From: Solibacillus isronensis
GTDB taxonomy: Bacteria; Bacillota; Bacilli; Bacillales_A; Planococcaceae
Direction: 5' to 3'
Assembly (NCBI RefSeq): GCF_900168685.1
Contig: NZ_FVZN01000009.1
Location: 113,596-177,595, forward strand
Length of the DNA: 64,000 bases
Shown: in pieces, positions 1 to 7,388 of the stretch
Layout: the number at the start of each line of letters is the position of its first letter
Position numbering within the stretch: the first letter of the stretch is position 1
Notes under the pieces: model-generated
Seen by the model: the letters and a program-made list of their open reading frames with translations, nothing else
Told to the model about the DNA's origin: nothing
Database searches by the model: none
Translations under genes and position numbers: made by a program

Positions 1-615
1 GCCCTCTTTCATACAGAGCATATAATTGAAAAGGTCGGACCAAACAAATATGCCGGCTTAACAACAGCGATTCTGAACTTATCTAATCAATTGGAACAGG
101 CGAATTTCGAATTCCACATTAGCAGTCTTTCCAATCGGGATACAAAAGAGATGGTTCAGGGTATTTGGGATTTTGAAATAGATGTCAAAGCTACTGAGAA
201 TAAAGTTCAATTTGTGGAAGCACCTGCATCAAAAAAAGCTGATCTAGGTATTAAAATAAATGAAATTATATACACACCGATTTCCTTTATCGTCAATTAT
301 ACAGAAACGCAAAAAAATGAGATGTTAAAAGAGAAATGGGACGTTATTTCTTCCGATTTAAATGTAAAGGATGATTTAGGCAATACGTATACATCAAGGT
401 TAACAGGCGGCACAGGAAACGGGCAGGGGTTTATGGAATATGTATTCACATATGAAAAACTACACCCGGATGCAAATACTTTAATATTCACTCCCATATT
501 CAAATTGATGGAGGCGGAAATCGATGAAAACGGCGTAAAATGGGTAAATCCTGATAGCGATTTAAAAATGGAAATAATCGAACTTAGTGATATTATTATT
601 AAAATTCCTAAGTAA
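1..615 (+). CDS. C-terminal part of a DUF4179/DUF5643-type protein (5' end outside window)
   Basis: The reading frame is open from the first base of the window, so this is the 3' part of a longer gene. The visible 204 residues contain a GIWDFEIDV segment followed by beta-rich sequence (EIIYTPISFIVNY). This resembles the DUF5643 domain found at the C-terminus of DUF4179 membrane proteins, which are often encoded with ECF sigma factors and act like anti-sigma or cell-surface proteins. No transmembrane segment is visible in this part; in the family it lies N-terminal to it. The family assignment rests on recalled sequence similarity and is moderate. A strong hairpin follows the stop codon, so the gene ends its transcription unit. 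Confidence 0.6.
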   Translation, partial: ALFHTEHIIEKVGPNKYAGLTTAILNLSNQLEQANFEFHISSLSNRDTKEMVQGIWDFEIDVKATENKVQFVEAPASKKADLGIKINEIIYTPISFIVNYTETQKNEMLKEKWDVISSDLNVKDDLGNTYTSRLTGGTGNGQGFMEYVFTYEKLHPDANTLIFTPIFKLMEAEIDENGVKWVNPDSDLKMEIIELSDIIIKIPK

Positions 616-680
616 TACGTCATCTAAAATGGATAACCTGCCTAGATCTCCTTGGAATTAGGGAGAAACGCAACCAATAG

Positions 681-716
681 AAAAGCCAAAACGTAGAATT
701 AACGTTTTGGCTTTTT
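681..716. terminator. Bidirectional intrinsic terminator
   Basis: A perfect 14-bp stem (AAAAGCCAAAACGT and its complement) with a 7-nt loop ends in a T-run on the plus strand and has an A-run on the other side. It sits between the convergent DUF5643 gene and the symporter gene and can serve both. Confidence 0.85.
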
Positions 717-764
717 GAATATTAGTGATTTTGTAATAGAACATTGAACTGCGCTCTCAATATT

Positions 765-2432
765 TTATTCTTTCGATGATCCGTCATTTAAATAAACTTC
801 GCCGTCTTTATAAACCATTTGTTCTGGATAACGCAGGTTTATAACTGCATCTTGAAGTTCTTGTGAAGGAGCCCGTGTTGAAAGTGAAACAATAATATTA
901 GTAGCGAAAGCAGCAATTGCTCCGAAAACACCAGCACCAGTATCAATAATGCCTAATACCGTAAAGCCACCGTATTTCGCACTGAAGATATAAATAAGTG
1001 TAACCGCTAAGCCGACAAGCATTCCCGCTATTGTTCCTTTTGCATTCGCACGCTTCCACCATACACCTAAAACGAGTGCTGGGAAGAAGGTACCAGTAGC
1101 AAGCGCGAATGCCCATGCAACAATTTGAGTAATGGCACCAGGAGGGTTTAATGCAATAAGTCCAGCTAATAGTGTTGCCACGACAATTGAAATACGGCCT
1201 ATTAACAAGCGTTTTCGTTCAGACGCTTGTGGATTGATGATGCGATAGTAAATATCATGTGCAAATGAAGATGAAATAGAAATCATTAAACCTCCAGCTG
1301 TAGATAAGGCAGCTGCCATTGCGCCTGCCGCCACGAGTCCAATAACGAATACACCTAGATTTGCGATTTCAGGTGTAGCCATTACGACGATATCGTTGGC
1401 AATTTGCAGTTCAGGCCATTGAAGAATGCCATCACCATTTGCATCAGCTATTCCCAATTTTCCAGTATCAATCCATGATTGAGTCCAAGCAGGCAGTTCA
1501 GCAATTTTATTACCAGCAACTTCCGTCATTAATATAAAGCGAGCAAAAGCTGCATAAGCTGGTGCGCTAAAATATAAAAGTCCGATAAAAACTAATGCCC
1601 AAGCCCCTGACCAACGAGCCGCCTTCATAGTACCTACTGTATAAAATCTTACTATTACATGTGGAAGTCCAGCTGTACCACACATTAATGTAAACATAAG
1701 AGCTAAAAACTGCCACTTAGTTCCGTTGGTGAAAGGTGCAAAATACTCAGAAATTCCAAGTTCCCGGTCGAGTTCACCCATTTTCGTTAAAATTTCACCA
1801 TACGAAATCCATGGTAAAGGGTTACTAGTCAAATGTAATGACATAAAAATAACAGGTACTAAATATGCGATAATTAAAATGACATATTGTGCTACTTGAG
1901 TCCAAGTGATACCTTTCATACCACCAAATGCAGCATAAAATGCAATAAGTACAACGCCGATTAGTGTTCCTATTTTCGCATCAATTTCAAAAAGACGTCC
2001 GATTACTACACCAGAACCTGATAGCTGTCCGATTGAATACGTGAAACTTATAATAATTGTACATATAGCAGCTATTATTAGTGCTGCCTTACTATTAAAA
2101 CGATCCCCAATAAACTCAGGTACAGTATAGCGACCAAATTTCCGAAGCTGTGGCGCGAGTAATATTGATAAAAATAAATAGCCGCCAGTCCAGCCCATAA
2201 TATAAGCTAATCCATCATAGCCAAGTAACATGATCGTACCAGCCATCCCGATAAAGGATGCTGCACTCATCCAGTCTGCCCCAATTGCCATCCCATTAAA
2301 AATAGGTGGCACTCCACGACCAGCAACATAGAAATCAGATGTTTGTTTAGCAGTATTATAAACCGCAATCCAAATATACAAAGCAAATGTAGCCAATATA
2401 ATTAACGTTGAAACTATAAATTGAGTATCCAT
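765..2432 (-). CDS. Sodium:solute symporter, large subunit (VC_2705/ActP-like SSS family)
   Basis: The 555-residue polytopic membrane protein belongs to the sodium:solute symporter family. It has the N-terminal DFYVAGRGVPP motif, the GADWMSAASFIG segment and about 13 hydrophobic helices. It is most like the acetate/organic-acid symporter branch that needs a small DUF4212 partner, which is the adjacent upstream gene. The likely role is Na+-coupled uptake of a short-chain carboxylate; the substrate cannot be read from sequence. An unusual feature is a canonical EF-hand-like loop (DANGDGILQWPE, residues 330-341) in the predicted extracytoplasmic loop between two C-terminal-half helices. The ATG follows an AGGGAGGTAA-type ribosome site. 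It is the last gene of a three-gene operon. Confidence 0.85.
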   Translation of the reverse strand: MDTQFIVSTLIILATFALYIWIAVYNTAKQTSDFYVAGRGVPPIFNGMAIGADWMSAASFIGMAGTIMLLGYDGLAYIMGWTGGYLFLSILLAPQLRKFGRYTVPEFIGDRFNSKAALIIAAICTIIISFTYSIGQLSGSGVVIGRLFEIDAKIGTLIGVVLIAFYAAFGGMKGITWTQVAQYVILIIAYLVPVIFMSLHLTSNPLPWISYGEILTKMGELDRELGISEYFAPFTNGTKWQFLALMFTLMCGTAGLPHVIVRFYTVGTMKAARWSGAWALVFIGLLYFSAPAYAAFARFILMTEVAGNKIAELPAWTQSWIDTGKLGIADANGDGILQWPELQIANDIVVMATPEIANLGVFVIGLVAAGAMAAALSTAGGLMISISSSFAHDIYYRIINPQASERKRLLIGRISIVVATLLAGLIALNPPGAITQIVAWAFALATGTFFPALVLGVWWKRANAKGTIAGMLVGLAVTLIYIFSAKYGGFTVLGIIDTGAGVFGAIAAFATNIIVSLSTRAPSQELQDAVINLRYPEQMVYKDGEVYLNDGSSKE

Positions 2433-2448
2433 AAATTACCTCCCTTCA

Positions 2449-2751
2449 TTAATGATTTATCATATTGTTTGCGCTTATTTCTTCATTTCGCGCTTCACTG
2501 ATCCCATACTTTTTATCGATTTTGTCCCCAACGATCGCATTTACAAAGAGTAAAATAATGAAAGTAAGCAAGGCTCCAATTGCCCCCATGAAATAGTGGA
2601 ACGGGAATCCTAAAAACTGAACATCGGTTAATGAGTCTGCAAGCGCTACCATAACAAAGGACACTAAAAACCAGATAACAAAATAAATAGCCATGTACGT
2701 ATTTTTCTCACGGAAATAGGCATCAGCAACTTTTTTATCGATTTTTTTCAT
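2449..2751 (-). CDS. DUF4212 small subunit of the symporter
   Basis: This 100-residue protein has two predicted transmembrane helices (about residues 20-42 and 50-73) with a charged N-terminus and a KIDKKYGISE stretch after helix 2. It matches the DUF4212 / sodium-symporter small-subunit family, which is nearly always encoded directly before a VC_2705-type SSS transporter, as here with a 16-bp gap. The two proteins probably form one complex in the cytoplasmic membrane. The role of the small subunit is not established. The start codon follows an AAGAAGG-type ribosome site. Confidence 0.85.
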   Translation of the reverse strand: MKKIDKKVADAYFREKNTYMAIYFVIWFLVSFVMVALADSLTDVQFLGFPFHYFMGAIGALLTFIILLFVNAIVGDKIDKKYGISEARNEEISANNMINH

Positions 2752-2774
2752 CTAGACCTTCTTTCTTCAAATTT

Positions 2775-2951
2775 TTATCTTAAATCAAAAATAAAAAGAA
2801 GTGTTTCCTTTAAAGGAAGTGGTACTAAAATCACCTTAACAACCATTAACATAATAAGTCCTATTATAGGAAAGGTGAGGGCGATGAAACGTTTTTTAAT
2901 TAGTCCATAAGCAAGACAGCAAATGGAGAAAAGAATAATAAAAAGAAGCAA
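2775..2951 (-). CDS. 58-residue hydrophobic protein, first gene of symporter operon (hypothetical)
   Basis: A TTG codon stands 6 nt after a full AGGAGG ribosome site and opens a 58-codon frame ending in TAA, 23 bp before the DUF4212 gene on the same strand. The product has two hydrophobic stretches (residues 2-18 and 24-46) joined by a basic KKR turn, so a two-helix hairpin membrane protein is predicted. No family was recognised. The strong ribosome site, operon position and hydrophobic pattern argue for a real gene. It could be an accessory subunit of the transporter. The absence of recognised homologues keeps confidence moderate. Confidence 0.6.
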   Translation of the reverse strand: MLLFIILFSICCLAYGLIKKRFIALTFPIIGLIMLMVVKVILVPLPLKETLLFIFDLR

Positions 2952-3266
2952 CTAATTCCTCCTAGTCTCTAAGTTTTTTTTAATGTATGTTAAAAAGGTC
3001 CAGGATAAAACGACTATTTAATAAAAAAATCATTTGAGTAGGGATAACTAAAACAGACAAGCATCAAAAAATAAAACTACCTGATACGATGATAAATCAA
3101 CGTTCGAGGTGGTTTTTATTAAAAATAATCCAACTTATGATATAGTTTATTTCCTCCTTTATCGGATATATTTTTTCTTATAAACTTAAATACAGAATAC
3201 ATAATTATTAAAGATTCCATGGGTTACTATGTTATATTGGAATAGTAGTAAATGGCCAGCATATTT

Positions 3267-3293
3267 TTGACATCGACAATGTTAATTTATAAT
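3267..3293 (+). promoter_or_regulatory. Candidate SigA promoter of a short RNA
   Basis: Perfect TTGACA and TATAAT hexamers are separated by 15 bp, which is shorter than the optimal 17. They lie about 60 bp before a strong terminator with no coding frame between, so they would drive an RNA of roughly 90 nt. Confidence 0.45.
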
Positions 3294-3299
3294 CGTTAA

Positions 3300-3390
3300 A
3301 TCAGCATTATTGGGTGCCAAACCCATTAGAGTTCTTCAGGAACAAAGAATTCTACCGCAGCATCTCCAAGTGAGATGCTGCCTTTTTATT
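3300..3390 (+). ncRNA. Candidate small non-coding RNA
   Basis: The stretch of more than 500 bp between the symporter operon and the sulfatase gene holds a promoter-like pair, three consecutive hairpins and a terminator on the plus strand. The hairpins are TGGGT/ACCCA with a 5-nt loop, AGAGTTCT/AGAATTCT with a 10-nt loop, and a perfect 10-bp GCAGCATCTC stem followed by a T-run. No start codon with a ribosome site lies inside. It faces the 3' end of the convergent sulfatase gene, so it is not a leader of a following gene. It matched none of the riboswitch or small-RNA classes I know. Confidence 0.4.
3357..3390 (+). terminator. Intrinsic terminator of the candidate short RNA
   Basis: A 10-bp perfect stem (GCAGCATCTC) with a 5-nt loop is followed by CTTTTTATT on the plus strand. 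Confidence 0.8.
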
Positions 3391-3425
3391 TGCAGAAACA
3401 ATTTACAGTTTATAAACAAAAACTA

Positions 3426-3470
3426 AAAAGCTTAGAGGATATTAGTTGCTAACATCCTCTAAGCTTTTAT
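3426..3470. terminator. Terminator of the sulfatase gene (possibly bidirectional)
   Basis: A perfect 15-bp stem (AAAAGCTTAGAGGAT and complement) with a 13-nt loop lies 40 bp beyond the sulfatase stop codon. A-tracts and T-tracts flank it on both sides. Confidence 0.8.
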
Positions 3471-3510
3471 ATATATTTTCTTACACACCAAAAATTAACT
3501 GAATTTTTTA

Positions 3511-5307
3511 TCAATCCCCGTTATTTTCTACACATGAAACAGTACCGTTCGTTGGTGTAAGCCTTTTTTGTTCCCGTTGTTCTTCTAGAAGATTCATCAT
3601 TAATGATTGAATCAATTTTATTACAATATTTGCGTGTATAGGATTTGCAAGATTTTTTCTTTCAAGAGAATCCTTCGTAAGATTATACAGTTCATATTGT
3701 TCAGGAACAGAAACTGTTTTCGTTACTATTTTTGACATAGAAACAGTGATTTCTTCATTAATAGGAGTTTGACTCTGGACTTCCGTTACTTGATCTTCTA
3801 CTCCTGGGTTACTCCAAAATTGCGGATTGTCGAAATATCTTGAAAACTTCCATAGCTCCCTTTCTCTATTTTGACCTGTTGGAAGATAGGCGATGACAGA
3901 TTCAATATGGTTTGGCTGGGAAACAGAATTATAAGGTTGGCCGGAAATACTAATCTGAGATAATCCTCTCGTAACATCATCATCTGTCATAAAATAAATC
4001 GGCTCATTTGCCCGTAGAAAAACATCTTCGCCATTGATAAGCGGCGTTAAATCTCTACCTACAGGTGGATGTACTTCAGTATGATTTTTCCTTAACTCCT
4101 TTTGAACTTTGTTTACGTCAATTTTAGCTAATCCTAACAAGGTTGGCAGGATGTCTACATGACTAGTCAACATATCCGCAGTTTGCCTATTTGGAAACAA
4201 TTTTGGACTATGAACGATAAAGGGTACATGAGTCGCTTCTTCGTATGCGTTATACCACTTTTGAAATAATCCCCCGTGAGCACCTAATAAATCTCCATGG
4301 TCAGAAGTAAAAATAACAATTGTATTATCATAAAATTTGCTGGATTTTAGTTTATTGAATACTTTACCCATTTCGTGATCGACTTTTTTATGAAGAGAGA
4401 AATAAAGCTGACGATAAAAAAGACTATCTCTTGTTGGCTGGAAGGCTTTGTGGTAAGTCTCTTTGTAGCTTTGTTGTGCATCTGGCTTTGTGTGCAATAA
4501 TTCATCCGCTGTAGGAGCAGGTGGAATAAAAGGAACAGTAGGGTCTACTTCAAAATTGAATAACGGATGGTATTCAGTTGTTTCTCCAAACAACGTAATA
4601 TCATGTGGATTTAAAAATGAAGATACAATCAACCAAGGTTGACTTTGATTAACACTATCCGCTTCGAGTGAATGAAGTAACTCAACTACTTCCCTTGAAT
4701 ACACTTCATCACGCCCACTTGTTCCAATGCCAGCAGATGAAGCAGAATTACGAGGATTGGATCCATGAGGTTCTGGACCAAGCCAGCCTGAAAAGCCATA
4801 TTCATTTAGACGATCCGATTCCAAGTAAAACTCTTCAAGATTTCGGTCAGGAATACCTGTATTTGAGTCATAACTAGGCAATGCATTTTGAGTTCCAGGA
4901 ATCAAAATATCCTGAGGACTCACATGCCATTTTCCCTTCCAAAATGTGCGGTAGCCTGCCGAACGAAAATAGTCCCCAAATGTAGGAACTGTATTAGCAT
5001 CTAGCCAAAATACATCCGGTTCAAATGAAGAGGCAGCAGCACCAGTTGTTTTAGTTAGCCCATGTAATGATGGGTATTGCCCAGTATACAGTGTTGCTCT
5101 ACTCGGTGAGCAAGCCGTGCTTCCAACGTAATGGTTTAAAAATTCCAGTCCATTTTCCCGTAATAATTCCTGTGTCTTTAGATTTTCTTTACGCCATTTC
5201 TTTAGTTCCTTATTTTCATAAACTGTCGGAAATCGTTGTTCATCCACTATAAAGATAAGGAAATTAGGTTTTGTTCCTTCTATGTTCTCCTCTTTCTGCA
5301 ATTCCAA
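3511..5307 (-). CDS. Sulfatase-family hydrolase (arylsulfatase A-like)
   Basis: The product belongs to the alkaline-phosphatase/sulfatase superfamily. It carries the type I sulfatase signature CSPSR-A-x-L-x-T-G (Cys66), in which the cysteine would be oxidised to formylglycine. It also has the N-terminal metal-binding VDEQR region, a central FTSDHGDLLGAHG motif and a C-terminal sulfatase subdomain. There is no signal peptide or membrane helix, so the enzyme looks cytoplasmic. The substrate, a sulfate ester or possibly a phosphonate, is unknown. The chosen TTG start follows AAGGGGG at 8 nt. An upstream in-frame ATG at 5376 has no ribosome site. From the TTG the protein has 598 residues. Confidence 0.75.
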   Translation of the reverse strand: MELQKEENIEGTKPNFLIFIVDEQRFPTVYENKELKKWRKENLKTQELLRENGLEFLNHYVGSTACSPSRATLYTGQYPSLHGLTKTTGAAASSFEPDVFWLDANTVPTFGDYFRSAGYRTFWKGKWHVSPQDILIPGTQNALPSYDSNTGIPDRNLEEFYLESDRLNEYGFSGWLGPEPHGSNPRNSASSAGIGTSGRDEVYSREVVELLHSLEADSVNQSQPWLIVSSFLNPHDITLFGETTEYHPLFNFEVDPTVPFIPPAPTADELLHTKPDAQQSYKETYHKAFQPTRDSLFYRQLYFSLHKKVDHEMGKVFNKLKSSKFYDNTIVIFTSDHGDLLGAHGGLFQKWYNAYEEATHVPFIVHSPKLFPNRQTADMLTSHVDILPTLLGLAKIDVNKVQKELRKNHTEVHPPVGRDLTPLINGEDVFLRANEPIYFMTDDDVTRGLSQISISGQPYNSVSQPNHIESVIAYLPTGQNRERELWKFSRYFDNPQFWSNPGVEDQVTEVQSQTPINEEITVSMSKIVTKTVSVPEQYELYNLTKDSLERKNLANPIHANIVIKLIQSLMMNLLEEQREQKRLTPTNGTVSCVENNGD

Positions 5308-5436
5308 ATATTTTCCCCCTTGCAAACATGAATAATTAAAACATTTTATGTTTACAGGCTCGAAAATACCATACACTTTGAAGGGTATTATTTAGAAAGA
5401 TCCGCACTGCAACAAAGTTACAAAAACCGCATCTAT

Positions 5437-5922
5437 TTAAGATTGCGGCAAACAAATTGTAAAGGTTGTCCCTTTTCCCTTCTCACTTTTTACTTTTATT
5501 CTTCCTCTATGCAACTCAATAATGTGATAACTCATTGATAAGCCCAACCCCAACCCGTCTTTTTTCGTTGAATGAAAAGGAGTGGATAGTTTTTCTAACG
5601 TATCTTTATCCATTCCAGATCCATCATCTCTGATCGTAATTTCAACTTCGTTATCAGAATGACTTTGATCAATAGCAATTGATATATTGCCATCAAAGTC
5701 AATGGCATCAAAAGAGTTTTGTAGGATGTTTAGAAGTACCTGCTTGATTTTATCCTTATCTATATTAATCTTATCCTTAAAAGAAGCCTGATAAAGAACC
5801 TTTATATTTTTATTTCTAAAATCATTTTCCATTAACGTCAATATATCTTCAATAAGTTCATGTAAACTCACTCTGGATTTAGAGACTTCTTTTTCATCCG
5901 GTTTAGCCATCATCATAAATTG
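5437..5922 (-). pseudogene. C-terminal fragment of sensor histidine kinase, cut off by IS insertion
   Basis: This fragment encodes the last 160 residues of a histidine kinase: the end of the dimerisation region (FMMMAKPDEKE) and a full HATPase_c domain with N (LLNILQNSFDAI), G1 (DDGSGM) and G2 (GLGLGLSMSY) boxes. Removing the insertion element and one copy of its 3-bp target duplication joins it in frame to the fragment at 7386-8492 and restores a 529-residue protein. No other lesion is visible, so the insertion appears recent. An open frame entering from the insertion element could allow translation of an isolated ATPase domain, but function is doubtful without the phospho-acceptor histidine. 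Confidence 0.85.
5920..5922. repeat. Target-site duplication TTG, left copy
   Basis: The three bases TTG directly before the left end of the insertion element are repeated directly after its right end at 7386-7388. Three base pairs is the usual duplication of IS3-family elements of the IS150 group. Confidence 0.75.
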
Positions 5923-5959
5923 TAAAGTGTACCCTTTGTAAAGGACATTTTGAAAAAGC

Positions 5960-6814
5960 CTAGGCAACTTGTTGAAGCTGCTGTCTGTATTTTACAGGCG
6001 GCAGTTTTTTTAAATTCCACTGGCCTCGATAATAATTGTAATACGTCATATAACTCTTTATCTCTCGTTTTACTTCTTCTAACGTCTCACACTCTTTTAG
6101 ATTGGCTTCATCTTTAAAATGCCCGAAGAATGATTCCTGGGGCGCATTATCCCAACAGTTCCCACGCCGTGACATGGACTGACCTAAGCCCAATCGCTTC
6201 ACCAATGCTTGATAGATCGGGCTTGTATAATGAAAGCCCTGATCCGAATGGATAAAGGCATCTTTCACTAAATGCTTGTGTTTTTTCAATTTCTTTAATG
6301 TATCGAGGGCGATATCCAACGATAAGGAATTTGATACTTCATACGCTAAAATTTCGTTCGTTTCAGCGTCTTTAATCGTGGATAAATAAGCGCGTTTTCC
6401 GTTTCGATACGTCAAATACGTGATATCTGTTAATAACACTTTTCCTACTACACCTTGTTTGAAATTCCGTTTTAAGTCGTTTGGGCATGTACGGTGTTCT
6501 TTCGTTGCTTTTACCATACGTCGATAAGGATTCGCTTTTCGAATGGGACAAACAATATCATACTTTTTCATAATGCGACGAATTCGTTTTAGGTTGTAGG
6601 TGATACTATATTGATTTTGAAGTGTCATTTTGATTTGGCGCGCTCCCTTTTTGCGTCCTCGGAAATGATAGGCCTTTAAAATGATTTCTTTCACTACTTC
6701 ATCTGCCGCATCTTGGGTTGCCCGGTTTTGGGCGGATTGTTCATCAAAATAATTGTAATAACCCGAACGGGAAACACCCATCATTTCACATAAGTAGCTC
6801 ACCATGCGCTTCAA
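5960..6814 (-). CDS. IS3-family transposase OrfB (DDE integrase core)
   Basis: The 284-residue product has an N-terminal HTH_21-like region (MMGVSRSGYYNYF, RRIRRIMKKY) and a C-terminal rve integrase core with the DDE residues in TDITYL (first Asp), IHSDQGFHYTS (second Asp) and NAPQESFFGHFK (Glu). It catalyses strand transfer of the element. The frame is open upstream to the heptamer at 6910-6916, and in IS3 elements the active transposase is the OrfAB fusion made by -1 frameshifting. The ATG given is only the first internal start; it lacks a good ribosome site, which supports expression as the fusion. Confidence 0.9.
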   Translation of the reverse strand: MKRMVSYLCEMMGVSRSGYYNYFDEQSAQNRATQDAADEVVKEIILKAYHFRGRKKGARQIKMTLQNQYSITYNLKRIRRIMKKYDIVCPIRKANPYRRMVKATKEHRTCPNDLKRNFKQGVVGKVLLTDITYLTYRNGKRAYLSTIKDAETNEILAYEVSNSLSLDIALDTLKKLKKHKHLVKDAFIHSDQGFHYTSPIYQALVKRLGLGQSMSRRGNCWDNAPQESFFGHFKDEANLKECETLEEVKREIKSYMTYYNYYRGQWNLKKLPPVKYRQQLQQVA

Positions 6815-6852
6815 TTTATACTTTTCGATGGCTCCTTGAATTAATTCAAATT

Positions 6853-7290
6853 TTATTTTCGCTTCAATTGTGATTTCTTCTTCAACATCTGCCTTTCGAG
6901 TAGATCCAGCTTTTTTAGTAGTTCATTCTCTGCCTCAAGTAATCGCGTTTTCGCTTCTAAACGTGCATATTTTTCTTCAAGGCTTAATTCACGTTCAAGT
7001 TGGCGTCCCGAATTCGTTTTACGTGTATCCTGTAAACCATTTATTCCGGCTTTTCGGTAAGCTGCTTGCCAGCGTTTTGCGGAAGAACGAACACGCTCCA
7101 AACCGATTAATTCAACGTCCAATCCCGCTTCTTCAAAAATGGCTCTTGGTAATTTCCCCTTTTCATTTTCTGCAATAAAATGACGCTTAAATTCATCTGT
7201 ATAGGTAATGGCCTTGTCACTGACGGCCTGTACATTCGGATTACATTTTAATTGTGCTTGTTGTTTCTCTGTGAAGTAGATTTTTGTCAT
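6853..7290 (-). CDS. IS3-family transposase OrfA (HTH protein)
   Basis: The 145-residue protein has a helix-turn-helix of the IS3/IS150 OrfA type (residues about 25-80: YTDEFKRHFIAENEKGKLPRAIFEEAGLD, here described in pieces) and a C-terminal leucine-rich coiled coil (LEAKTRLLEAENELLKKL) that mediates multimer formation. It binds the terminal repeats and supplies the N-terminus of the OrfAB transposase. The coiled-coil codons contain the A-AAA-AAG slip site. The gene starts 93 bp inside the right end of the element. Confidence 0.88.
   Translation of the reverse strand: MTKIYFTEKQQAQLKCNPNVQAVSDKAITYTDEFKRHFIAENEKGKLPRAIFEEAGLDVELIGLERVRSSAKRWQAAYRKAGINGLQDTRKTNSGRQLERELSLEEKYARLEAKTRLLEAENELLKKLDLLERQMLKKKSQLKRK
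6910..6916 (-). other. Programmed -1 frameshift heptamer A-AAA-AAG
   Basis: On the coding strand the heptamer AAAAAAG lies in the orfA frame as ctA-AAA-AAG, near the end of the leucine zipper. A -1 slip continues as AGSTRKADVEEE and runs without a stop into orfB. This is the standard mechanism of IS3-family elements. Confidence 0.8.
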
Positions 7291-7385
7291 TCAATTCCGC
7301 TCCAGTATCTTTTTTCTTATTATAAATAAAAATACCCTACAAGATAGGCTTTTTTCAAAGTGTCTATCTTATAGGGTACATTTTA

Positions 7386-7388
7386 TTG
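7386..7388. repeat. Target-site duplication TTG, right copy
   Basis: This is the second copy of the 3-bp duplication that flanks the insertion element. Its complement CAA is the last glutamine codon of the interrupted kinase fragment. Confidence 0.75.

Larger units (their letters stand above)
5923..7385 (-). mobile_element. Complete IS3-family (IS150-group) insertion sequence, 1463 bp
   Basis: The element has imperfect terminal inverted repeats starting TAAAGTGTACCCT (left) and TAAAATGTACCCT (right, read inward), with similarity continuing about 35 bp to a TTTGAAAAA-GCCTA block. A 3-bp TTG target duplication flanks it. It encodes overlapping orfA and orfB with a frameshift heptamer between them. 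All parts appear intact, so it is probably still active. It interrupts a sensor kinase gene and lies in the same orientation as it. Confidence 0.9.

Noticed and set aside
3300..3360. Known riboswitch upstream of a gene
   Set aside because: The structured stretch faces a convergent gene, and its conserved-looking bases do not fit fluoride, ZTP, guanidine, preQ1 or T-box consensus strings.
5923..5960. Insertion-element end placed at TGTACCC with no target duplication
   Set aside because: Extending both ends five bases to TAAAR improves the inverted repeat and exposes the TTG duplication, so the longer boundary is preferred.
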